This document shows, in pieces, positions 1-10,086 of a stretch of 64,000 bases of DNA (positions are counted from its first letter, which is position 1; every line of letters begins with the position of its first letter). The DNA lies in contig NC_071642.1 in assembly GCF_014839835.1 (NCBI RefSeq), positions 9,422,955-9,486,954 on the forward strand. Direction: 5' to 3'. A model generated the notes under the pieces. The model made no database searches. It was given only the letters and a program-made list of their open reading frames with translations, and was not told where the DNA came from. This stretch comes from Dryobates pubescens (Eukaryota > Chordata > Aves > Piciformes > Picidae). Made by a program: the position numbers and the translations under genes.

Positions 1-1189
1 CCCAGGTCCCCTTTGGTTCTTCATCCGTTGGGAATACACAACCCCCCCGGGGCATTAATTACCCTGCTGTGTTAATTACCCTGGCCCTGTGGTGGGGCAC
101 AGGAACTGTCTGGGTATCTCAGGTAGATTTCCACACCCAGGAAGTTTTGGCTTTGCCTCCAGACTCGGATTCCTGGGGCCCAGCTGCTTTTTGGATGGAA
201 GCAAAGAACAACAATCCCTGGGGCAGGTTTTTCCTCTCTGCCCTTCACCCCCCAGAGTGGCTGTGGCCGTTCTGAGGGTGCCAAGTGGCCACTTCCATCC
301 CTTCCCCTATCTGAGGAGGATCCCAGGGACTGGAGGTGGGATTTCACCCCAGTCTAGATCCAGCTTCTTCTGTGCTTGGGATAAAAGCCTCCAGCTCCAA
401 ATGATCCTGATGGGATGGATCCAGTGCCAGGAGTTTGTATCCAGCCAGCTCACAGCTCTGGTGCCCACGGAGCTTTTTCCTCTTCCATCCCATCCTTGGG
501 AACCTTCATGTTTGGTGGAATTGTGTCTCCCATGATCCCAGGGAGCCAAACTCAGCCTCAAGGATCCCTGATTCACAGTGCACCCACGGGGAAAACCATG
601 CTGAAAAGCTGCTCCCGATGGGATCCTGTTGTTAGATCCTCCAACAGCTTCGAGGAGCCCAGAAACCAACACCCTGAGCAGGGCCAAGTGATCCTGGTGA
701 GGTCCTCCCAGATCTCCAGCTGCTGTTCAGGTGGCAGGAGCTCAGGAGCATCCCAGGGCTTCAGTGCCCAGCACGTTGGTGCTCCTGGTTCGGTGCTGTG
801 CTCACAGCTTTCCCAGATTTTGGAGCAGAGGGATCCAAATCCCAGCCTGCTGTGTCCAAAGCAAGTCCTGCAGCAGGCCCAGGCCCAGCTCCTGCCCCAG
901 CTGCAGCACCTCCTGGACACACAAATCCGAGACCATTTGGGGTTCCTTTCCCATGTGGATCAAGGCAAGGCCACCAGGATGGAGGATCCCAGGGACCAGC
1001 TCATTTCCTCCAGCGACTGAGAGGAGAAAGGAGGAAACAGGAAAAACAAAGCCCAGGCTCCCAGGGCTGCTCTGCGGCCTCCTGCTCCCCAGCTCTGCGC
1101 TCTGCAGGCCCTGTCCTGCCCGGAGCCTCCCAGGGGGAGGGTGGGAGAGGATTTGCCGGCACAGAGCTCGGTGCCCTGCGGCCCTGCTG

Positions 1190-2170
1190 CGGAGCTGCAG
1201 CTGGCCTGCGGGATCAGGGGTGCTGCACCCGGGCAGATCCGAGATGGGGTTGAGGATGCTGTGCTCAGACGGATCCCTAGGGAACTGAGGATGCTGCATC
1301 CAGCCACATTCCTATGGGATCGAGGCTGCTGTGCTCAGCTGGACCCAGTACGGGATCATGGATGCTGTGCCTGGCTGGATCCCTGCAGGATCAAGGATGC
1401 TGTGTCCAGCTGGATCCACAGGGCTCCAAGGATGCTGCACCTGGCTGGATCCATTTGGGATCGAGGATGCTGTGCCTGGCCAGATCCAGTCATGGGATTG
1501 AGGATGCTGCTGGATATGGTACAGGACTGAGGGTGCTGTGCACAGACAGATCCAGAGGTGTTAAGAGGATGCTGTGCCTTGGCTGGATCCATTTGAGATC
1601 GAGGATGCTGCACCCAGCCATCCAGGATCAGGAATGCTGATCCCCAATCTGGCACAAAGTTGGGGATCTTGTGCCTGGCTGGATTTTGCATGAGATCAAG
1701 GATGCTCTGTTGAGCTGGATCCAGTGTGGGACCGAGGATGCTGCACCTGGCTGGATCCATTTGGGATCGAGGATGCTGTGCCTGGCCAGATCCAGTCATG
1801 GGATTGAGGATGCTGCTGGATATGGTACAGGACTGAGGGTGCTGTGCACAGACAGATCCAGAGGTGTTAAGAGGATGCTGTGCCTTGGCTGGATCCATTT
1901 GGGATCAAGGATGCTGCACCCAGCCATCCAGGATCAGGAATGCTGATCCCCAGTCTGGTACAAGATTGGGGATCTTGTGCCTGGCTGGATTTTGCATGAG
2001 ATCAAGGATGCTCTGTTGAGCTGGATCCAGTGTGGGACCGAGGATGCTGCACCTGGCTGGATCCAGTACGGGATTGAGGAAGCTGTGCCCGGCCAGACCC
2101 GGGATGGGACGGAGGAAGCTGTGCCCAGCTGCACCTGGGACAGGACTGAGGATGCTGCATCTGCTGGACC
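1190..2170. repeat. Minisatellite with about 30-bp unit and a 306-bp higher-order duplication (TCF7L1 intron 3)
   Basis: Imperfect units of the type GGATGCTGTGCCTGGCTGGA run across this stretch. Inside it a 306-bp block is duplicated in tandem: 1430-1735 recurs at 1736-2041 with very few differences, and part of a third copy follows. It lies within TCF7L1 intron 3. Confidence 0.85.
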
Positions 2171-2887
2171 AGGATCCTGTACCTGCCCAAGGCCTGGTCC
2201 AGGCTCACTGCCATGACAATGTCCTGGAATCCAGTGGATCCCTCTGCTGCTCACATAGGATCTCATGGAAGGGGAGGGCTGCTGACCAGAGCAGAGCTCA
2301 GATGCAGGACACAGCCCCGGGGGGTGACGCAGCTGAATCCAGCCCCAGGAGCCCTCCTGCTCCACTGACCTTTGATGTGCACCCACAAAGTGCCCCCAGC
2401 ACCCCGGGCTTGCCTTCCCCACGCACACACCCCCAGCCCTGCCCTGTCCCATTCCCATCCCCACTCATCCCTCCAGCCCTTCTCCAGGCTCCGGGTCCAA
2501 ACGTGGGATTGCCACCAGCTCTCTTCCAGCCCCTTTTAACTACTTCCACTCTGGGAGTCATTAAATTCCCGTTAGCAGCCATTCCCAGATGAATCCCAGC
2601 CCCCATCCCTTGTCCTTCTCTCTCCAGGATTTGGGATTAGGGCCAGCTGGGCATCATCTCCCAACTGCAGCAATCCCAAACGTGACAAATTGGGATTATG
2701 AAGCTTCTCTGTCTGCCAGCAGGCCTGGGCTCCCCCTGCCCTCCCCAGCCTCTCCCTTCTACTAAAGCAACTCCAAGAAAAGCCCCAAAACATGGAAAAC
2801 TCTCCAAGTGGTGCCAGAGGAAAGCCAGATCCTGGCTGGCAAACCCTGGCCAGGGAGCCTGAAGCACCTTAGCTGTAGCCATTCTTT

Positions 2888-3115
2888 GCCATCCCATCTA
2901 CTTCCCATAGGTTGTTGCCATCCCCTATGCATTTCCACAGGGATCTTGCCACATACCCACAGGGGTTTGCCATCCCATAGATATTCCACAGGGATTTTGC
3001 CATCCCATCTACATTCCATCTGTAGGATTTTGTCATTCCATATGTATTCCATAGAGATTTTGCCACATACATTCTACAGGGTTTTGCCATCCCATAGCTA
3101 TTCCATAGGGAAATG
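2888..3115. repeat. Minisatellite of about 30 bp (TCF7L1 intron 3)
   Basis: About seven imperfect units containing TTTTGCCATCCCATA and ATTCCA follow each other. It is unrelated in sequence to the arrays on either side. The flanks 2171-2887 and 1-1189 show no further feature that I can support. Confidence 0.75.
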
Positions 3116-3269
3116 TGGTTTTCACAGAGCTGGGAGCCCACTGTCCAGTGCCAGCTCCAGAGCCACCCCCAGAAATACACCTGGAAAACCACCCAGGATA
3201 CACCTGGGATACCCTGGGTACCATGGCTGGGAACTGCATCCCTGACAGGGAGGGGGGGAGAATGCCCTG

Positions 3270-4260
3270 GGATGGAGAGAGACCTTCTGAGGATAAGGAC
3301 AGAACCTCCAGGGATAGGGAGAAAAGGCATGGGATGGGGAAAGAAGGCCTGGAATGGGGTAAGAATCACCTTGGAATGGGGAGAAGAACAAGCAGGATGG
3401 GGAGAGAAACCCTGGAATGGGGAGAGAACAGCTGGAATGGGGAGAGAACAGCTGGAATGGGGAGAGAACAGCTGGAATGGGGAGAGAACCTCCTGGGATG
3501 AGGAGAGAACCTCTGGAATAAGAGAACTCCTGAAAGGAGAAGAGAACCTCCTGGGATGGGGAGAGAACCTTCTAAGATGGAAAAAGAACCTCTGGAATGA
3601 GGAAACCTCTGGGATGGGGAGAAAAACCCAAGAGGATGGGGAAAGAAAATCTGGAACGGGGAGAGAGACTCCCCAGGATGGGAAGGTAACTCCTGGGAGA
3701 GGGAAAGAACCTCCTGGGATGAGGTGAGAAGCCCCTAGGAATGGGGAAAAAAGAAAGCCAAACCAACAGGATGGGGAAAGAAACCCAGGAATGGGGAGAG
3801 AAAGTCCTCAGGATGGGGAGGAAAATGCCTGGGATGGGGAGAGAATGCCCAGAACAGGGACAGAAGCCATGGAATGCACACAGAGTCCCCTGGAATGGGG
3901 AGAGAACCCTGGAATTAAAGAACCCCAGACTCGGGGGCGGTGAGGGGGTGGGGGGGTGCAGCCCTGGGATGGGGAGAACCCCTGTGGAATCTGGAGAGAA
4001 CTCCTGAGATGGAGACATAGACCCCCTTGGGATGGGGAGAACTCCTGAGATGGGGTGAGAGCCCCACCAGAATGGGGACAGAAATCCCGGGGTCGGGAAG
4101 AGAACCCTCGGGATGGAGAGAAGATCCCTGGGCTGGGGGGAGTAAAAACCTGGGCTGGGGGGAGAATGTCTGGAATGGGAGGAGAACCCCTGGAATGGGA
4201 AGAGAACATCTGGGATGGGGAGGAAAACACTGGGATAAGGAAAGAACTGCTGGGATGGGC
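3270..4260. repeat. Polypurine GA-rich minisatellite, about 20-bp unit (TCF7L1 intron 3)
   Basis: About 1 kb of units of the form GGAATGGGGAGAGAACAGCT, nearly pure purine on the plus strand; the units at 3400-3490 are almost identical. A polypurine tract of this length can in principle adopt triplex (H-DNA) or hinder polymerases; that is inference from composition. Positions 4261-4790 hold no other feature. Confidence 0.85.
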
Positions 4261-4699
4261 AAAGAGCACACCCCCCCACACCCCCCCGGATGTCAGCAAG
4301 GGCCAGGCGGGTCCAGACCTGGTGCTGGGCATCAAATCCTTTTCTGCTCCTAAAATCACTTTGTGCTCCCAAAGTCAGCTCCCAGGATCCCGGGAGGTGG
4401 GGGTGGGAGGCGTCAATCCCCTCTCCTCCTCCCCCCCAGCGCTGGCTCAGTTGGCTCCATCAGCCCCGCAGCCCTCGGACAATGTCACCCATTAAGAGCT
4501 TTCAAAAGGCGAAGGAGCTCCTTTTAAATGAGAAAAGCAGCAGCTCAGGGTCAGGTTTCGGGGCCGGGAAGGGGAGTGGGGGGGGCCCCAAATCCTCCCC
4601 AGCCCCCCCGAGGGTTCAACCCCACCCCGAAAAAGGGCAAAACGACCCCCAGCTAAAAGGGATCACCCCAAATGTCTTCCTCGGTTTCGCCGTGGGGTT

Positions 4700-6420
4700 G
4701 TTGGGTTTTGTTTCCAGGACGGGCTGGAGCGTCCCCGAGACTGAGAGGGGGTCGTGCGGGTAGGGGTGTCGGGGTTGGGGGGCGGGGGGAGCACTTACGG
4801 TGCGGGCGGCGCCGGGGGAGAGGGCTCCGTTGGCGAGGTAGGGGCTGCCCAGCTCGGGGAGCATCAGGAAGGGGTAGCCGCTGTAGGGGGGGCCCTTAAA
4901 AAACACCCCATCCTGCTGCCGTCTGACCACTGGGGAGAGAAGCGGGGGGGGGAGAGAGGGTCAGGAGCTGGCGGGGGGGGTGCACTCACGGGGGTGGGGT
5001 GCAGTTGCATGCGGGGGGGGGTGCAAGGATTGGGCCTTGGAGGGGGGATGTGTGTCACGGGTTGGTCAGTTTGGGGTTGCTCAAGATCCTTGGGGGGGGG
5101 GGTGTCCATTTGAGGAGGGGGATTAGGTGCCGTCTGGGGGTGCCCAAGGCTCTTGGGGGGGTCTTTGGTTCTCCCCCGGCGGGCTGTCCCGGCTGCAGAG
5201 CGGTGCTGGGCTGGTGCCCCGGGGGGGTCCTTGGAGCAAGCGCCCCGGGGCGGGGTTGGGGGGGTGGATCCCGGCTGCTTGGGGGGGTCCTGGGGTGGGG
5301 GTCGCGGTCGCTCCCGGAAAAGCCTGTGTTGCGGGGGGGTGGTCCCGGGCTCGGTTCCTCCGGGGGGATGGGAATCGGTCCTTGCGTGAGGGGCCGGGGG
5401 AGCGGGGACAGGAGCTGAAGCCGGTGGGGCCCGCGGGAGGCGCGGTAGGATCGGGACCGAGTTCTCCGGTGGCGGGGACGGGGGAACACCGGGGAGAGGG
5501 GGAAGACAGAGGACCGGGCGGGGGGGGGTGTTACAATAGTGGGGGGGACGGACACCGAGGGGCGGACATGGGGGGGACGGGGGACGGACACGGGGGGGTC
5601 CCGCCCGCCGCCGGGGGCGGAAACAAAGAAGTTCCAAAGTGTCGGATGGTCCCGGGGGGATGCGGCGGGGAGAGGGCCTGGGGGGAAGCGGGCCCGGGAG
5701 GGGGCAGCGGGCGCGGGGGGGTGCCGGTACCTTCCGCCAAATAGTCCCGCGGCTTCTGGAAACTTTCCCGGGGCTGCGGGGGCCGCTCCGCCTGCGGGGA
5801 GAGCGAGTGAGCGGGGCCGGGCGGAGGGCTCTCCCCCTTCCCAGCCCCTCTTCGCCACCCCTCGGGCTCACCTCGGAGTCGGAGCCCGGGCTGGGACCGG
5901 TGCCGGTGCCGCGGTTCTCGGTCTCGCTGACCAGGGAGGACTTGAGCTCGTCCAGGTCCCCGTGGGCCGAGCCGCGCCCCGCGCCCTTGTCCTGCTCCTC
6001 GCCCTCGTCCTGGAAGGCGATGAGCTCGTCGGGGGCCCCCAAGTCGTCCCCCCCCGCCGGTTCCAGCTGCGGCATGGTGGGGGTCTGGGGGTCCGCCTCT
6101 GGCTCCGGCCCCGCCGGGCTCCCCCCGCCGTCGTCGCCGCCGCCGCCGCCCGGGAGGGTCGGGAATGCGCGGGGCGGCGGGGGGAGGAGGAGCCCCGGCT
6201 GCAAACCGACACCGCGGGGCAGGGCACAGCCCTCGCACCGCCCCGCCGACCGGCACCGGCCCCGCCGACCGGCGCTGACCTAGCGCCGGCCCTGCGCCGA
6301 ACCGAGCAGTCCGAACTCGCCGCCTACGGGGGCCCGCGGGCCGGCAGCTCCCGATGTGTCCCCGCCATAGCCGGGCGGTCCCCGGCACGTCCAGGGTCCC
6401 CCCATCATGGGCCCCCCATT
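4700..6420. promoter_or_regulatory. CpG island covering TCF7L1 exons 1-3 and 5' flank
   Basis: Dense CpG and GC stretches run from TCF7L1 exon 3 through exon 1 and about 350 bases upstream of the ATG. The stretch 6076-6420 should hold the 5' UTR and promoter. No TATA box was seen, and the transcription start cannot be placed from sequence alone. Confidence 0.6.
4799..6075 (-). CDS. TCF7L1: TCF7L1 (TCF-3), N-terminal coding exons 1-3, gene continues off the left edge
   Basis: HMG-box transcription factor of the Wnt/beta-catenin pathway; only the N-terminal part is here. Coding exons on the minus strand are 6075-5872 (68 codons), 5791-5731 and 4929-4799, all with GT-AG borders and compatible phases (0, 1, 0). 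The start is the ATG at 6075 because MPQL followed by [20 protein letters not shown] is the family's conserved beta-catenin-binding N terminus; the frame stays open upstream but without an ATG that fits the family. Exon 2 carries the [12 protein letters not shown] segment and exon 3 the [18 protein letters not shown] and [16 protein letters not shown] segments, which match TCF7L1 better than TCF7 or TCF7L2. The long Gly run of mammalian TCF7L1 after MPQL is missing. No match to the next exon (YLQMKWPLLDV) or the HMG box was found at 1-4798, so they lie outside. Family assignment is firm; paralogue choice is likely. Confidence 0.9.
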
Positions 6421-6990
6421 CTCTTCAGGGGCTTTCATCCCTTTCAGTTCTCCACCACCCTCCCCAGGGTCCCACATATCCCATCTGTGCTCGCTTCCAC
6501 CCTGCCCAGGATCTCCCCATCCAGGTCACTCCATCCCACCGACACCCCCCCGCCCCAGGACCTCTCATCCCATCCAAGCCTCTCCATCCTATCCAAGGGT
6601 AACATAGAATGCACAGCCCCATCCTGCTCAGGGTCCCCCCATATCATCCAGAGCTCCTCTACCCATCCCTGGGGCCCTATCTGGGGCCCCTCCATCTCAT
6701 TCAGGGGTGTCCTCACCCCAACCAGGGTGCCCCCATCCCATCCAGGACACCCCTCCCACCTAGGTTCCACCATCCTGCTCAGGTTGTCCCTGCCCCATCC
6801 CCTTTCTCAGGTGCCTCTATCCTATCCGGGGGTTTCCTTGTCCTACCCAAGGTGCCCTCATCCTGCCAGGGTGTCCCTGTCCTGCTAGGGTGCCCTGGTC
6901 CCATGGGTGCCTACATGTAACAGGAGAATCCTCTGTGCTGCCCAGAGTCACTCTGTCCCTCTGAGGTGGCCCCATCCTGCTCACTGTGTC
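6420..6990. repeat. Degenerate C-rich minisatellite upstream of TCF7L1
   Basis: Degenerate units of the type CCATCCTATCCAAGG/CCCATCCAGG spaced about 25-35 bases apart. Start of the TCF7L1-DBNL spacer. From 6990 to about 8160 nothing recognisable was seen. Confidence 0.55.
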
Positions 6991-8159
6991 CCACCACACC
7001 TAGGTACCTTCCATCTGCCCAACTGCCCCCAGCCCACCCCCATCCCCCTGAGGTGTCCCTGCCACCCACATCAGTGGGGTGCTCGAAGAGAAGAGTCCTC
7101 TCCATCCCACCCCACAGGAGGTGCAGGGTGCTGGGGTTCCACCATGCTGAGCACCAGCTCTGAGCCAGCCTGGAGGGCAGACCCACCAGGAATCACTTTT
7201 CATGCCTTTTTCTCTCGGGGTGGGCTTGTGGTGAGGTGACACAGGTGGGACAGGAGCTCAACACCCAAGAGGATGCTTGATGGTGAAGCCAAATCAGGGC
7301 TTCCTCCTGTCCTATCACCCACAGCCTGACCATGAACCCTGCTCTTCATCTGCACTTTCCTCCTCCTCGTTTCACCAGACACCAGGGACAATCCCTGCTC
7401 CCCAGGGCTACCAGCCTCCCCCCACCCCTCCCCACCAGCCCCTCACTCTGCTCCACAAAGATCCTTCAGTTGCCTTGCTTAGGATGCTCCATGAAAAGGC
7501 TTTTGTGCCCTGGCAGTGGCTGCTGACCTCGGTCCTCCAGCCCAGGGGTCTCAGGGAAGAGCCAGAAGCAGCTGCAGGCGGTGGGGCTGGCCCTGCCCCG
7601 CTCCCTCCTCCAGATCTTTTATGACCCTGCTTTGAGTGCAGGTTTGAAGGGGGGGGAGTGTCCCCCATCTGCCCTTGCCCAGGAGGTTCCTTCACTCTGC
7701 TTGTGGGGACAGATGTGGTGAGGAGAGTTGTCCTGGCTGGAGCCTGGATGTGTCCCAGGAACTTCATGAGCCCCTGGCTGCTGGAAAGCAGAAGTCATCC
7801 CTCCAAGGGTCCTCTTGGCTGGCCAGGAGATGACCAAGGCACAGCATGAGTCCACCAAAGGGTGAGCAGAGGGCTGGTTCCTGGCACAGGCCACCTGCTG
7901 GGTGACCATCCCACAGCACCCAGTGCTCCCCAGGAGACCCCCAGCTTTACAGGACCCCAAGTGAGAGCAGGGGAGCTGCCAGCCCTGCAGGGCTGGGTCT
8001 TGCCCAACGTCTTCTGTGTGTCCTACAAACCCAGGAGAGCCTCCACAAGGGGTGTGAAGGTCACCATCTGAAAGGAACCTGTGCTCCAGGGGCCAAACCT
8101 CACTGCAGCTCAGCTCCCAGGGTGTTCCCCAGATCCCTCCTCCTTGTTAAGTGCTAATT

Positions 8160-8620
8160 AAGTCCATCCTGGCTGGGATGGGATGCTCATGAGATGGAGG
8201 AGATAGTGGTGGGGTGGGAGGTCCGTGAGATGGAGAAGACAATGCTGGGATGAGAGTTCTCTCAGATGGAGGAGATGGTGCTGGGAGGAGATGGGATGAG
8301 ATCAGGCTGCCCAGGGAGGTGGTGGAAGCCTCATGCCTGGAGGTATTTAAGGCCAAGCTGTCAGCAACCTGCTCTGGTGTGAGGTGTCCCTGGCCAGGGC
8401 AGGGGGGCTGGAACTGGCTGAGCCTTGAGGTCCCTTCCAGCCCTGACAACTGTGTGATTCCATGATTCTATGGTGGGATGAGAGGTGCATGAGATAGAGG
8501 AGATGGTGGTGGGATGAGAGGTCCATGAGGTGGAGGAGACAATGATGGGATGGGAGGTTCCTGAGCTGGAGGAGCTCTTGGCAGGGCTGAGCCCTCCCCA
8601 GCAGCCTCAGGCAATGTTGC
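8160..8620. repeat. GATGAGAGGT-type minisatellite interrupted by a CR1 3' end
   Basis: Units of about 32 bases containing GAGATGGAGGAGATGGTG flank a CR1 fragment that has been inserted into them (8290-8472). Between 8620 and 10080 there are only short low-complexity C-rich patches and no gene that I can support. Confidence 0.65.
8290..8472 (+). mobile_element. CR1 LINE, 3' end fragment
   Basis: Typical CR1 3' end: the GLPREVVEA-type coding tail, then the 3' UTR and the terminal octamer-like repeat TGATTCCATGATTCTATG. Heavily 5'-truncated. Confidence 0.85.
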
Positions 8621-10086
8621 AGAGTGGCACAGCCCAAACAGGGAAGCCCTGATGGCTGCTGCCATGTGCCCCCAGGTCAGATCCCATCACCTGGCATTTG
8701 CCCTGGCACAGCCCCAGTGATAAAAGCTGCTGAGATCCTGGCAGTGGTGTCCCAAGGGTGCTGTCAGACTGGGATGGAGAATGGATGGAGCCTTGGAGAC
8801 CCAGGGGTGGAGCACTGGAACAGTGAGTCCCCGGAGCAGGGCCAGCAGGGAGGAGCCAGGGCACCTACAGTCACCCCAGAACCTCCTGGCACAACCCATG
8901 ACCCTCACCCACCTCAGGACCCTTGGCAGCTCCATGACCTACAGACACTGCTGTAGGATCCTTGGTTGCTCTGGGACCCTCAGCCACCTTGAGACCCTCA
9001 GGCACCCCAGAACTCTCCTCAGGCACAGTGTCCCAACGCTCTAAGACCCTCAGTCACCCCAAGCCCCTTGGACATCTTGGAGCTCTCAGGCCCACCAGGA
9101 CCCTCAGCAGTCAGTCCCACGACCTACAGTCACCCTGCAGCTCCCCACCACCACAGGACCCTTGGACGCCTCAGGGCCTTTGGCCACCCAGGAGCCCACC
9201 CCATGCCACCCCCTGCACACAGCGACCAAGCACATGGGGAAGGGGAGGAGGAGACCCCCCCAGCACCTCGACCACCTCCGGGGCGAAAGAGGCAGATCCC
9301 AGCAGGTCACTGTCACCACCACCGGGGACACTCCTGAGGGGCTCACTGCCCCCCTGCCCCGTGAGCCCACAGCCCCAGTGCCAGGCAGCGGCAGAGGCTG
9401 GCAGCAGGCAGGGCTGGGCGCGGGGGTGCCCCGGGGGCAGGGGCAGGGTGGGGGCCAGGAGCTGCAGATGGCCCATTGGCACCCAGCCCAGCGGGAGGGG
9501 GCCTGGGGGCAGCCTCTGGCCCCACCCCAGGGCAGGGTGAGGTCACCACCTCCTATGCCCCCCCAGAGGTCCAGGTCACCTCCTGCCCCACAGCCCGAGC
9601 CCCTCAGGGTGCCCAGGATGTGCTGGCACAGCTAGAGGAGGGGGCACCCCCTGCCCGGTTGGCAGTGGGGGAGGTCTCAGCGCTCTGAGAAGGGAAACAG
9701 GCTGGGGGGGGGGGGGTGAGTGGCACGGGGGGGTACAGAGGGGCCCATCCTGAGGGTGGTCTCATGCTGAAGGGGCATGGGAAGTGTGGGTGGTCCCAGG
9801 CTGAGGGGAGCATGGGACTCCGAGGGTGAGCCTCCAGCCCTGGCAGCAGCAGCCTGTGCCCCACACTGCCATCTGCCCTGCTGTGCCCCCCCTGCCCCAT
9901 GCCAGGCACCCTTCTGGCCGTGCCCACCTGCACCACAAAGGCATCTAACCCTCTGGCCGTGCCCCCTGCCCCAAATGGGGCATCCCCCCCGGGTGTGGCC
10001 CTGTGCCAGGCATCCTGACCATGCCCTTTTGACCCCTAGAGGGCACCCCCCAGGCCGCCACTGCCAGGGCCAGCTGACCTCTGTAG

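Noticed and set aside
4480-4540. AGCTTTCAAAAGG near 4499 as a TCF/LEF autoregulatory site in TCF7L1 intron 3
   Set aside because: It does not fit the CTTTGAT core on either strand.
6076-6204. 43-codon N-terminal extension of TCF7L1 in the same frame
   Set aside because: It has no ATG start, is Pro/Gly-rich, and the family begins at MPQL.
9476-9688. Open frame ending AQDVLAQLEEGAPPARLAVG, possible exon in the TCF7L1-DBNL spacer
   Set aside because: The last 30 residues look protein-like, but no family was recognised, the upstream part is low-complexity, and no partner exon was found.
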